Positions 50,350-59,627 of a DNA stretch of 64,000 nucleotides are shown one piece after another. Source of the DNA: an uncultured Prevotellaceae bacterium (lineage in GTDB: Bacteria; Bacteroidota; Bacteroidia; Bacteroidales; Muribaculaceae); assembly GCA_900317835.1 (NCBI GenBank), contig ONIL01000014.1, positions 1 through 64,000 on the forward strand, given 5' to 3'. Numbering within the stretch: the first letter of the stretch is position 1; every line of letters begins with the position of its first letter. The notes below the pieces were generated by a model that ran no database searches, was not told the DNA's origin, and worked only from the letters and a program-made list of their open reading frames with translations. The position numbers and the translations under genes were made by a program.

Positions 50350-51366
50350 ATGAATATAAAACGAATATATTTCGCCTTGACGGCGATGACCCTTTTTGCG
50401 CTTAGCATAACAGCACAGAATCTGCAATCGGCTTCGAGTTTTAGTCAGAGGCACAGCGACCTTCTCGCCAAGCAGAGTCGTGTAAAAGACCAGATACAGG
50501 TCAAGGAAGCTCAGAAATATGCAGCCGACCTCTATGAGGAGTGCGAGCCCGAACCCGATATCTTCACTGAGGGTTGGGACAGCGACCTCGTTAATTGCTA
50601 TAAGGATGCCAATGTTCCTAACACCAAGGTTCTGGATGTTCGTCACTACGTGATGCCCATCAAGGGTAACTATGTGACTTCTCGATATGGCTACCGTCCC
50701 CAGTTCGGACGCACTCACAAGGGTGTGGACCTGCGTTCGGCTATCGGCGACACGGTATATTCGGCATTCTCGGGTCGTGTGCGCCTCACCCGTTTTGACC
50801 GTGGCGGTTATGGCTTTTATGTCATTGTGCGTCACGAGAACGGTCTGGAAACGATTTATGGCCACCTCTCGCGTTTCCTTGTAAAGCCCGACCAGTATGT
50901 GAAAGCCGGTCAACCCATTGCCTTGAGCGGTAACACGGGTCGCAGTACCGGTCCCCACCTGCATTTCGAAACCCGCTTCATGGGCTATGCGATCAACCCA
51001 GAAGCTATCTTCGATTTTGGCAACCGTTGCACTCACACTGATAGCTACACCTTCTCCAAGGCCAACTATACCAAGGCTCGTGACTATGCTCCCAGCAAGC
51101 GCTACTCTTCGGCTAAGAAAGCCACAATAGAGTCCACCGAGACCGCAAGCAAGAGCAATAGCAAGAAGGACCAGCAACCCACGGCAAGCACTAGGAAATC
51201 TACCAAGGAGAGCCGTGAAAACAGTCGCTCGACCTATCAGGTGAAACAAGGTGACAACTTGACCAAAATTGCCGCTCAGAATGGCCTAACCGTTGCCCAA
51301 CTCAAGAAACTCAACGGCCTGAGCAATGATAATGTCGAGGCTGGCAAGGTGTTGCGCGTGAAGTGA
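50350..51366 (+). CDS. Secreted M23 peptidase with LysM domain
   Basis: A 338-residue exported cell-wall hydrolase or hydrolase activator. The signal peptide covers residues 1-22 (ALSITAQ). The M23 (LytM) zinc site has H123 and D127 in THKGVDL and the H203-L-H205 pair in GPHLHFE, so all key ligands are present. A low-complexity, Ser/Lys-rich linker (about 255-293) leads to one LysM domain (STYQVKQGDNLTKIA to the end) that binds glycan strands of peptidoglycan. It would cleave peptide cross-links or activate amidases. A terminator follows 25 bases past the stop. Confidence 0.95.
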   Translation: MNIKRIYFALTAMTLFALSITAQNLQSASSFSQRHSDLLAKQSRVKDQIQVKEAQKYAADLYEECEPEPDIFTEGWDSDLVNCYKDANVPNTKVLDVRHYVMPIKGNYVTSRYGYRPQFGRTHKGVDLRSAIGDTVYSAFSGRVRLTRFDRGGYGFYVIVRHENGLETIYGHLSRFLVKPDQYVKAGQPIALSGNTGRSTGPHLHFETRFMGYAINPEAIFDFGNRCTHTDSYTFSKANYTKARDYAPSKRYSSAKKATIESTETASKSNSKKDQQPTASTRKSTKESRENSRSTYQVKQGDNLTKIAAQNGLTVAQLKKLNGLSNDNVEAGKVLRVK

Positions 51367-51390
51367 TTTTAAGCACATTAATAATAAACA

Positions 51391-51425
51391 ATAGCGACCT
51401 GATTGACTCGGGTCGCTATCTTTTT
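51391..51425 (+). terminator. Terminator of the M23 peptidase gene
   Basis: A nine-base stem (51391-51399 with 51411-51419) and an 11-base loop followed by CTTTTT. A standard Rho-independent terminator. Confidence 0.85.
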
Positions 51426-51439
51426 AATTGTTAAATGTT

Positions 51440-51988
51440 TCACTTGCCGTTTTCACCTATCAAGTAACGGTAAACTGCGGTGAACTGTCTCCTGAAGCGG
51501 TCTTGGAACTTGTCCAGCTTGCGGTCAAAGTCAAATCGGTCGGTTTGAACCGATATTTTAGTGACGCGGTTGCGAGTGATGCGCTGGATGTCATAGGTGT
51601 TCATGGAATAACGGCAAGTAATATAGTAGTCATTATAGGTGCGGTAATGGCGCTTAATGATGTCGGCTCGCGACAATTCACGGTCGGTTTTTAGCACGAC
51701 ACGGTCACCTCCACGCAGCACAAGCGTCAGGCTGTCACCCGCTGACACATGTAGTAATCCCTCGTCGTAGGTTACTTCGAGTGAAAACGTTACCATGCCT
51801 GCGGCGTCGGCAGTGGCTGCGACAGCAAATCGCGCAGCATGGAAGAAATCGTCATACATGACCTCCTGGCTCGAGCACACATAGCGGGTTCCGTCTTCAC
51901 GATAATGGTCCACACTGACCTGCGCAGTTGCTGGCAGCATACTTGCTGCCAGCAACGCAAATGTCCATATTATCTTACTGAAACCCAC
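51440..51988 (-). CDS. Small secreted protein of unknown function, downstream of C10 protease
   Basis: A 182-residue predicted exported protein, not recognised with certainty. A GTG start at 51988 is proposed because it places the signal-like stretch FSKIIWTFALLAASMLPATAQ (split here by the cleavage region) at the N-terminus. Longer in-frame starts would extend into the preceding gene. The mature part is beta-rich (TFSLEVTYDEGLLHV, SLTLVLRGGDRVVLKTD) and ends in a charged helix. It begins 19 bases after the C10 protease stop on the same strand. C10 proteases often have a small inhibitor encoded next to them, so an inhibitor role is possible but unproven. Confidence 0.6.
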   Translation of the reverse strand: MGFSKIIWTFALLAASMLPATAQVSVDHYREDGTRYVCSSQEVMYDDFFHAARFAVAATADAAGMVTFSLEVTYDEGLLHVSAGDSLTLVLRGGDRVVLKTDRELSRADIIKRHYRTYNDYYITCRYSMNTYDIQRITRNRVTKISVQTDRFDFDRKLDKFQDRFRRQFTAVYRYLIGENGK

Positions 51989-52007
51989 GTTTTGACCTCG
52001 CTTTGTA

Positions 52008-54362
52008 TTAATGGCCAGTAATGATGATGCCGATGAGGATGTTGAGGTCGGCAATGTTGACTTCTCCGTCACCATTCACGTCGCATGACATGAACTTGCG
52101 ATGACTGACGTCATTGTTGATGATTGTGCCGATGATGACATTGGCGTCACTCAGGTTGATCTCACCATCATGGTTCACGTCACAGGCGTCACCATCAAGC
52201 TGTACAGTGATGCGGTTGCTCCAAGACGACCTGTGGCCATCGGTATAAACGGCTTGGACGCGCATGGCATACATGCTTGGCTGTAACCCTGTGACATGAT
52301 AGGTGTGAGCAGTGATTCCTTCATGATAGACGATGGTTGACTCGTCGATAGGCGAGAACGCGTCTCCGACAATTACCTCAGCGCTCGTGATGAGCACACG
52401 CTGTGTCGTGATGCTGTTGGTAAACCTCACTTTCACGTCGGTGCCTGTGTTGCATGGCAGCAGGGCGCAATATTCGGCTTCCTCGGCGTTGACTGTGATG
52501 GTGGTGTCATTCTCGCCACATGATACAGTGAGCAAGGCGCTCTCTTCAGAGCCTACACACTTGGCATTCACCTTGACCGTTACTTTGCCATTGCTGTCAC
52601 GCATGTCGAGTGCGGGAGTCTCGAGCCACCCCTTAGACTTGCTGTTACCTATCCTCAGGTAGTGGTCTCCCAGATATACTTTGCTTCCTGTCCAGCCTGG
52701 GGTTGAGGTAATCTCATCCAGGCGGCTGGAACAGTCAGTTGTGGAGGCTGTCACTTGTTCAAAGGTCTCGTGCAGGCACGGTTCGCTGTACGGCAGCTGC
52801 CCTGTTTCCAGATTATAGAAGCTCACGTTGTGTGCCGGTGTGGCGTCTTTCCAGTTGGCGACAAACGAAGTGGCATCCACGTTGCTCACGTCGAGCATCA
52901 CGGGATCATAGGTCTCAAGAATGGCAGTACCATTCAGGGCAATGGTGACATCCTGTGCTCCGTTGCTCGACAGTGTGATGCTGGCAATGTGTGACCCAGG
53001 GGCACTAGGTGAGTAAACCACGTGGACTCTTTTACCATTGGTGAGTTCTGACAGGCTGATGTGGTCTTGAAGCAATGTGAATGAGCCGGTGTTGTCGTTC
53101 AGGGTGAGATCCACACCGCTGGTGAGTAATTTACCCTTGACGAAAAAACTCATGTTGGATGAGTGCTCAACCATTGCATTCATGTTCAAGCGGAATGTGC
53201 TGGCCTTGATAGTAGGAACAGTAGCGGGTGGCTCAATGCCGATAATCAGTTGTTGACCGATGTTAAATGTCATGCTGCTGCCCCTGAAGGCATTAAGGAC
53301 GAAGTGGGCATTGCCGCTACCGCCCCAGCCCCAGTTAATGTGGTACATATCCTGCTCGGCGTCATAGCCGTCGATGTTGAACGCATGTCCCGACAGGCCG
53401 CCGACAGCGTTAGCGTAGCCGCACATGACAATGGGCCTGCCGGCATACAACTCGTTCTGGATAATCTCGGCCCATTCTTCATCTGTGTAATTTTGGTATC
53501 CATCCCACCAGTCCTTGTAGACAATGGTCGCGTCGTTGTCATAGCCGAAGAACTCTACTGTCTCCAGGATGTCTTCACCATAAGTGCCGCTGGATTCCGG
53601 CGTATAGTCCATTTGCTCGGCTTGACCCACGTAACGCATCAGGTAGGCCACTGCATTGGCCTGAGTCGTATTGTAGTTCCAGCGATAGTAGTCAAGCATG
53701 TTGTCCCAATCAAATGTCGTCGATGGCAAACCGTTGATTTGCATTCCCAGGGAGTTGGTGACGTATCCTGGTACCGATGGAGTGGGCTGGGTCGGATACT
53801 TCCAGTAATACATGACCATAGACAATGAGGTAGCGGCACACCCTGTCAGGCAATGCCTCCCGTCACTGACAGGGCATTGGTTGTAATAAGGAGCGCTTTG
53901 GTCCCACAGGGCGGTCAATAGGGGTGGCACGCTCTCGGCTTGGCGAGCGGGCATGTGTCGTGACGTCTTTTCCACGGTCAACGACGGGTTGGCCAGCAGG
54001 TATTCCATTTGTTCCTTGTAGCAGTCCAACCAATATTGCATTCCACAGGGGATATTGTTCATGTCCAATGGGCTGTCGCCATAGGCAAGCACCTCGTCGG
54101 CGCGATCATCGCCAGCAACGATGATGAAACTGCCATCGGTATTGAAAATGTAATAGTCAGCTTGATTTGGTTGCTTTTTGCTTGATTCGGTGTGTACCAG
54201 GGTCACATGGCCGTTATTGCCTTGAGGCTTGATGCGGTGCATGCTTGCGCGTTGGGCGGCAAACTGTTGAGCGGTCATTTGGGCTGTGGCCATGTCAACA
54301 TTGGCCGACATTACTTGCATCGCTACAAGCATTAATGCGGTGATAAACAGAATCTTCTTCAT
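52008..54362 (-). CDS. C10-family cysteine protease (streptopain/interpain type) with dockerin-like tail
   Basis: A 784-residue secreted protease. The signal peptide spans residues 1-20 and the propeptide about 21-160 (YYIFNTDGSFIIVAGDDRA is typical). The catalytic domain has C175 in CLTGCAATSLSMVMYYW, H326 in SGHAFNIDGYD, and the INWGWGG motif. About 330 residues of beta-domains follow. Two dockerin-like units end the protein at 727-784 (CDVNHDGEIN and CDVNGDGEVN). ATG at 54362 is preferred over an in-frame start 96 bases upstream, since the signal peptide then lies at the N-terminus. Family members such as SpeB and interpain A degrade host proteins. Confidence 0.93.
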   Translation of the reverse strand: MKKILFITALMLVAMQVMSANVDMATAQMTAQQFAAQRASMHRIKPQGNNGHVTLVHTESSKKQPNQADYYIFNTDGSFIIVAGDDRADEVLAYGDSPLDMNNIPCGMQYWLDCYKEQMEYLLANPSLTVEKTSRHMPARQAESVPPLLTALWDQSAPYYNQCPVSDGRHCLTGCAATSLSMVMYYWKYPTQPTPSVPGYVTNSLGMQINGLPSTTFDWDNMLDYYRWNYNTTQANAVAYLMRYVGQAEQMDYTPESSGTYGEDILETVEFFGYDNDATIVYKDWWDGYQNYTDEEWAEIIQNELYAGRPIVMCGYANAVGGLSGHAFNIDGYDAEQDMYHINWGWGGSGNAHFVLNAFRGSSMTFNIGQQLIIGIEPPATVPTIKASTFRLNMNAMVEHSSNMSFFVKGKLLTSGVDLTLNDNTGSFTLLQDHISLSELTNGKRVHVVYSPSAPGSHIASITLSSNGAQDVTIALNGTAILETYDPVMLDVSNVDATSFVANWKDATPAHNVSFYNLETGQLPYSEPCLHETFEQVTASTTDCSSRLDEITSTPGWTGSKVYLGDHYLRIGNSKSKGWLETPALDMRDSNGKVTVKVNAKCVGSEESALLTVSCGENDTTITVNAEEAEYCALLPCNTGTDVKVRFTNSITTQRVLITSAEVIVGDAFSPIDESTIVYHEGITAHTYHVTGLQPSMYAMRVQAVYTDGHRSSWSNRITVQLDGDACDVNHDGEINLSDANVIIGTIINNDVSHRKFMSCDVNGDGEVNIADLNILIGIIITGH

Positions 54363-54462
54363 AATACTTTGAGTCATTTGGGTTGATAACTCTAATTTGC
54401 TCTTTGGTTGTTGGTTAATAATGAAAACACAAGATGATGCCTTCAGAGAAGCCAACACGCAG

Positions 54463-54470
54463 CAAAATTA
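54463..54470 (-). promoter_or_regulatory. Likely -7 box of the C10 protease gene
   Basis: Reads TAATTTTG on the - strand (TAnnTTTG), giving a leader of about 95 bases before the ATG at 54362. The -33 box is unclear. Confidence 0.4.
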
Positions 54471-54611
54471 CAAAATAATTTGATGCTTTCCCGTTTTTTG
54501 TCACTGATTCTCAATTTTTTCGACTTGATTGTGTGTAAAATGAAGCAGAAGTGTTTGAAAATCTATTTTGATTCCACTTGATCATGCTGAATTGATAAAA
54601 GCAATAAAATG

Positions 54612-54642
54612 TTGTTTAAATTTCTAAAAAGTATTACCTTTG
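54612..54642 (+). promoter_or_regulatory. Promoter of the SusC/SusD locus
   Basis: TTG at 54612-54614 and TACCTTTG at 54635-54642 with 20 bases between. Transcription would start near 54648, about 27 bases before the susC ATG. Confidence 0.65.
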
Positions 54643-54674
54643 TGTCGTAGAGAATAACTAATAGTAATCGCAAT

Positions 54675-57600
54675 ATGAATAGACTGAAATTAAGTTCCCG
54701 AACTGTCGTGAGGTTACTTGTGGTACTTGCCCTTGCCATGGCAGGTGGTTTGGCTCATGCCGAGCCGCTGTCCCAACCACAGGCTACTACAGTTCAGCCG
54801 ACAGTGACAGGACGAGTGCTTGACAATAACGGTGAACCCTTGATTGGGGCTTCTGTCGTTGTCAAGGGCACCAATGTGGGCACTGCCACCGATATTGACG
54901 GCCGGTTCAGTATCAAGGCCCCACAGGGCTCTACCTTGGTAGTGAGCTATGTGGGCTACCACAGCCGCGAGGTGCTGGTGAATGGCAACCAGTTGGCCAT
55001 CGAGCCGCTGTCCCGATCACAGGCTGCTACAGTTCAGCCGCTGGTGACAGGACGAGTGATTGACAATAACGGTGAACCCTTGATTGGGGCTACCGTCAGT
55101 GTCAAGGGCACCAATGTGGGCACTGCCACCGATATTGACGGCCGGTTTAGTATCGAGGCACTACAGGGCTCTACTTTGATAGTGAGCTATGTGGGCTACC
55201 ACAACCGCGAGGTGCTGGTGAATGGCAACCATTTGACCATCGTTCCGCAGGAAGATTCTCAAGTGCTTAACGAGGTCTTAGTGACCGCCCTCGGCATCAA
55301 GAAGGAGGCCAAGTCGTTGTCCTACAATGTGCAGCAGTTGGAAGGCGATGCCTTGATGAGGGTGCAAGACGCTAACTTCGTCAACTCCCTTGCGGGCAAA
55401 GTGGCTGGTGTGACCATCAACACCAGTGCGACGGGTGCTGGCGGCAGCAGCCGCGTGGTGATGCGCGGCGCCAAGTCGATTAACGGCAACAACAATGTGC
55501 TGTATGTCGTGGACGGCATCCCCATGCAGAACCTCGCCAGCGAGCAGCCCGAGGGCATCTTTGCCGGAGCAGGACAGACGGGTGATGCCACCAGTAACAT
55601 CAACCCCGACGACATCGAGAGCATCAGTGCCCTGACGGGCCCCTCGGCATCAGCCCTCTATGGCGCCAATGCCGCCAACGGTGTCATCCTCATCACCACC
55701 AAGCGCGGCCGTGCGGGTAGGGTAGATGTGACCTACAATGGCAGTTTCCAGTTCTCTAAGCCCTTTGTCCTGCCACGTTTCCAGAACCAGTATGGTCCTA
55801 GTGAGACGGGCAGTTACTTCAGCTGGGGCGAGAAACTTGCGACTCCCAGCAGTTACAAGCCCGCCGACTATTTCCAGACGGGTGCCAACATCGCCAACTC
55901 AGTAAGTCTGAGCACTGGTACCGACAAGAATCAGACCTATCTGTCGTTTGGGGCCACTAACGCCCAAGGCATCATCCACAGCAACAATTACGACCGCTAC
56001 AACGTGAGTGTGCGCAATACCACTAACTTCCTCGACGACCGCATGACGCTCGACCTGGGCTACATGCTCACTGCGGTCAAGGAGCAGAACATGATCAGCC
56101 AAGGCCAGTACCACAATCCGCTGGTGCCTGTCTATCTGTTCCCCGCGGGTGACGATTTCTCCAAGTTGGGCTACTATGAGCGTTACGACACGGGTCGTAA
56201 CTTCCCCGTGCAGTACTGGCCCTACAACTACGACATTTCGATGGAGAACCCTTATTGGGAGACCGAGCGCGAGCGCTTCATCAACCACAAGGAGCGCCAT
56301 CAGGCGACCGTCTCGCTCAACTGGCGCATCACCCCGTGGCTCGACATTACGGGCCGCGTGAAGTATGACAAGAGCAGCGACAAGTATGAGGAGAAATTCT
56401 TCGCCTCGACCAACACGCTCTATGCCTCCAAATATGGCCACTACGGCCTGCGCAACGTGAGCAACCGCCAGCTGTATGCCGAGGCGTTTGCCAAGTTCAA
56501 CAAATACTTTTACATTGCTGATGGCCACTTGAGTTTGACCAGTGTGCTGGGCACGAGTTTTGACCAGCGCGACAACAGCATCGAGGGCTTCAGCGGGCAC
56601 TTGAAGGGCACCGCCAACAAGTTCACCCTGGCCAACGTCGAGACCGGCAACTCGACCTTCAAGCCCATCCAGAGCGGTTACCGCACCCAGTTGCAGAGCG
56701 TCTATGCCACCGCCCAAGTGGGTGGTGCTGATATGGTCTATATTGATCTTACTGCCCGCAATGACTGGTCTAGCAAACTCGAAAAGAGTTACTTCTACTG
56801 GTCTGCTGGTCTTTCTTGTATATGGACCGAAGCGCTGCGTCAGATTGGTGTAAAACTTGATTGGCTCAATTTCTTCAAGACCCGCATAGGCTACTCCCAA
56901 GTGGGTAACGAGCCGGGCGAGCCTTTCCTGACGCGTGAGACCTATGCTATCAACCCCTCGACGGGCCTTGCTGAGACCTCGACGCGGATGCTCACCGATC
57001 TCAAGCCCGAACGCACTGAGTCGCAGGAGGCTGGTATCGACCTGTATATGTTCCGCAGCCGTCTGAAAGTGAATATGACGCTATATAAATCCATCACGCG
57101 CAACCAGTTCTTCTATCCCACGCTGCCCGCTTCGTCGGGCTACACCAGTGCGGTGGTCAATGGTGGCCGTGTCGATAACGAGGGCGTTGAACTAACATGG
57201 ACGCATAACCAAAACAAGGTCAAGGAACTGCTCAAGGAATGGCGCAACCCCATCGACGGTGAGATTTATAACCTAGATGAACTCTACATGGGAGGCACCT
57301 CGGGTTACCAGATCAGGCTGACCGAGGGCGGCACCTTGAGCGACGTCTATGTCTCAACGCTCAAGACCGATGAACACGGCGCTATCTATGTCAATCCCGA
57401 GCGCCAGAACGTCGAGGCCAATCCCAACAACAATGCCTACTACATCTTTGCCGGACAAGCCGCGCCGCGCTATAATCTGTCGTGGGGCAATGTGCTGTCG
57501 TTCAAGGGCGTTACCTTGTCTGCACTGCTGGCCTACCGCAACGGAGGTATTGTCGTCAGCGAGACACAGGCCATCCTGGACTACTATGGTGCCTCACAAG

Positions 57601-57962
57601 CCACACAGGACGCCCGCGATGCGGGTGGTGTGCTGGTTAACGGCAAAATGGTGAATGCCCAGGGCTTCTACCAGACTGTGGGTAACCCCAACGGCACGGT
57701 TGATGCCCGCTATGTGTATAGTGCGACCAATCTGCGACTTGCCGAGTTGAGCCTAGGTTATGATGTGCCTGTCACCCGTTGGGTGAAATGGATCAAGGGC
57801 ATGAATGTGGCCTTTGTGGCTCACAACCTGTGCATGCTCTACAACAAGGCCCCTTATGACCCTGAGGCTACCTCCAACACGGGTACTTACTATCAGGGCA
57901 TCGACTACTTCATGCAGCCCAGTCTGCGCACCATGGGATTTAATGTGAAACTCAAATTCTAA
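54675..57962 (+). CDS. SusC/RagA-family TonB-dependent outer-membrane transporter with doubled N-terminal domain
   Basis: A 1095-residue outer-membrane receptor that imports oligosaccharides with its SusD partner. The signal peptide covers residues 1-30. Two copies of the carboxypeptidase-regulatory-like (CarbopepD_reg) domain follow at about 30-109 and 110-189, where most SusC proteins have one. Each copy contains VTGRV-DNNGEPLIGA and SYVGYH. The plug region has VLVTALGIKKE and the SusC signature SALYGANAANGVILITTKRG. A 22-strand-type barrel ends in FNVKLKF, the usual aromatic terminus. The doubling rests on a 240-base tandem repeat at DNA level. The susD gene starts 7 bases after the stop. 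Confidence 0.96.
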   Translation: MNRLKLSSRTVVRLLVVLALAMAGGLAHAEPLSQPQATTVQPTVTGRVLDNNGEPLIGASVVVKGTNVGTATDIDGRFSIKAPQGSTLVVSYVGYHSREVLVNGNQLAIEPLSRSQAATVQPLVTGRVIDNNGEPLIGATVSVKGTNVGTATDIDGRFSIEALQGSTLIVSYVGYHNREVLVNGNHLTIVPQEDSQVLNEVLVTALGIKKEAKSLSYNVQQLEGDALMRVQDANFVNSLAGKVAGVTINTSATGAGGSSRVVMRGAKSINGNNNVLYVVDGIPMQNLASEQPEGIFAGAGQTGDATSNINPDDIESISALTGPSASALYGANAANGVILITTKRGRAGRVDVTYNGSFQFSKPFVLPRFQNQYGPSETGSYFSWGEKLATPSSYKPADYFQTGANIANSVSLSTGTDKNQTYLSFGATNAQGIIHSNNYDRYNVSVRNTTNFLDDRMTLDLGYMLTAVKEQNMISQGQYHNPLVPVYLFPAGDDFSKLGYYERYDTGRNFPVQYWPYNYDISMENPYWETERERFINHKERHQATVSLNWRITPWLDITGRVKYDKSSDKYEEKFFASTNTLYASKYGHYGLRNVSNRQLYAEAFAKFNKYFYIADGHLSLTSVLGTSFDQRDNSIEGFSGHLKGTANKFTLANVETGNSTFKPIQSGYRTQLQSVYATAQVGGADMVYIDLTARNDWSSKLEKSYFYWSAGLSCIWTEALRQIGVKLDWLNFFKTRIGYSQVGNEPGEPFLTRETYAINPSTGLAETSTRMLTDLKPERTESQEAGIDLYMFRSRLKVNMTLYKSITRNQFFYPTLPASSGYTSAVVNGGRVDNEGVELTWTHNQNKVKELLKEWRNPIDGEIYNLDELYMGGTSGYQIRLTEGGTLSDVYVSTLKTDEHGAIYVNPERQNVEANPNNNAYYIFAGQAAPRYNLSWGNVLSFKGVTLSALLAYRNGGIVVSETQAILDYYGASQATQDARDAGGVLVNGKMVNAQGFYQTVGNPNGTVDARYVYSATNLRLAELSLGYDVPVTRWVKWIKGMNVAFVAHNLCMLYNKAPYDPEATSNTGTYYQGIDYFMQPSLRTMGFNVKLKF
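54761..55240 (+). repeat. Tandem 240-base in-frame duplication inside susC
   Basis: Unit 1 is 54761-55000 and unit 2 is 55001-55240. They align without gaps; I count about 20 differences in 240 bases (near 92% identity). Each unit encodes 80 residues, one CarbopepD_reg domain plus linker. The reading frame is kept. Confidence 0.92.
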
Positions 57963-57969
57963 CACGGCT

Positions 57970-59610
57970 ATGAAAACTAGATCATTCAGATATATGTGCA
58001 TGGTGATCGTTGCCACATTAACACTGGCGGCGTGTACCAAGTCGTTTGACGATATCAACACCAACCAGCACGAGCTCACCGATGAAGAATTGTCCCGTGA
58101 CTACCAGAATGTGGGCGCCTTCTTCTCTCAGATGGTGTCGCGTGTCGTGCTGTTTGATGACGGGTCGGGCAACTGCCTTTCATCCGATTATCAAGTGGCG
58201 CAAGGCCTGAGCGCTGATCCGTTCTCGGGTTATGTGGCCCTGACAGGCACCTGGCGCAATGGTGTGCACAATGGTTCCTATAGCTTTGTGAGTGGCTGGT
58301 ATGACCAGATGTTCACGCGTGCATTCAGCGAGGTGATGCCTGCTTGGCAGCGTGTTACTCGTGTGGCGGCTGAAATGGGCCAGCCCGCCGTTGCCGCTCT
58401 TGCCTCAATCGTCAAGGTCGAGGCGTTGCATCGTGTGACTGACATGTATGGTCCAATCCCTTACATCCATTTCGGTAGTGGCGCGTTGGGAACAACCTAC
58501 GACCGCCAACAGGAGGTTTATAATCGCTTCTTTGTAGAGCTGGACAGCGCCATCGATGTGCTCACACCTCTGGCCCAAGCTGGCGGCTCGCTATTGCCCG
58601 ATTATGATAACGTCTATGAGGGCAATGTGGCCCGATGGGTCAAGTTTGCCAATACGCTTCGCCTTCGTCTGGCTTTGCGAGTAGTCTATGCTGACCCCGC
58701 ATTGGCTCAGCGCGAGGCCGAGAAGTCGGCTTCCTGTCCGTTAGGCTTTATTGAGACGGCTGCCGAGCGTGCCCAGCTGCAACATGGTCGCCTGACCTAT
58801 TTCCATCCGAACTATGATATGGCATACAACTTCAATGCCGGCGAGGTGCGCATGGGCGCTTCGATAGACTGCTATATGAATGGTTACAGTGACCCGCGTT
58901 TGGCTGCCTATTTTGTCCCTGCCAGCAACGACAACAAGTATCACGGCGTGCGCTTGGGCGTGCATAATATGAATCCTACACGCTACGCTGGCGTGTACGT
59001 CTCCAACCTGAACATTGACCGCGCCACTACGCCTATCGTGTGGATGACGGCTGCCGAGGGCTTCTTCCTCAGGGCCGAGGCTGCATTGCGTGGCTGGAAC
59101 ATGGGCGGCACGGCACGGACCTTCTATGAGGCGGGTATCAAGGCATCGTTCAGCGAGAACAACGTGAGCGGAGAGGACACCTATATCACCAACTCGACGT
59201 TGAAACCCACACGTTATGTGGACCGCACCAATGGCGGCAATGCAGCCAATGCGCCCAGCGAAATCACCATCGCTTGGGACAATGAGGCCGATTTTGAGAC
59301 CAATCTTGAGCGCATCATCACCCAGAAGTGGATTGCGATGTATCCCGACGGATGCGAGGGCTGGGCGGAATTCCGCCGCACGGGTTATCCGCGACTGCTG
59401 CCTGTTGTGAACAACGACAGCCAGGGACTCATCGATACCGATATACAGGTGCGCCGCTGCCCCTTCCCGGTACAGGAGTACAATACCAATGAGTCCGCAG
59501 TGCAGGCTGCTATTAACCTGCTGGAAAGCGAGGCCCTGGGCGGAGGCCGGGACAATGGAGGCACCCGCTTGTGGTGGGACAGAAATGAGTTAATAGTTAA
59601 GAGTGAATAG
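57970..59610 (+). CDS. SusD/RagB-family glycan-binding lipoprotein
   Basis: A 546-residue outer-membrane lipoprotein with a lipobox-like LTLAAC at the end of its signal, followed by TKSFDDINTNQHELT. The family forms a lid over the SusC channel and captures the glycan. The TPR-like helical framework and the WIAMYPDGCEGWAEFRRTGYP segment near the C-terminus are characteristic of the SusD-like group. It starts 7 bases after susC and precedes a GH18 gene by 17 bases, so the four genes from susC on form one operon. The glycan ligand cannot be read directly. Confidence 0.94.
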   Translation: MKTRSFRYMCMVIVATLTLAACTKSFDDINTNQHELTDEELSRDYQNVGAFFSQMVSRVVLFDDGSGNCLSSDYQVAQGLSADPFSGYVALTGTWRNGVHNGSYSFVSGWYDQMFTRAFSEVMPAWQRVTRVAAEMGQPAVAALASIVKVEALHRVTDMYGPIPYIHFGSGALGTTYDRQQEVYNRFFVELDSAIDVLTPLAQAGGSLLPDYDNVYEGNVARWVKFANTLRLRLALRVVYADPALAQREAEKSASCPLGFIETAAERAQLQHGRLTYFHPNYDMAYNFNAGEVRMGASIDCYMNGYSDPRLAAYFVPASNDNKYHGVRLGVHNMNPTRYAGVYVSNLNIDRATTPIVWMTAAEGFFLRAEAALRGWNMGGTARTFYEAGIKASFSENNVSGEDTYITNSTLKPTRYVDRTNGGNAANAPSEITIAWDNEADFETNLERIITQKWIAMYPDGCEGWAEFRRTGYPRLLPVVNNDSQGLIDTDIQVRRCPFPVQEYNTNESAVQAAINLLESEALGGGRDNGGTRLWWDRNELIVKSE

Positions 59611-59627
59611 ATAATAGTTGGCTTATC

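Larger units (their letters stand above)
54363..54674. other. Intergenic region between divergent C10 protease and susC genes, 312 bases
   Basis: It holds the protease -7 box (54463-54470) and the susC promoter (54612-54642). The sequence between is A/T-rich with no hairpin of note and no coding frame. Nothing else was recognised, and no regulator gene sits here. Confidence 0.6.
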
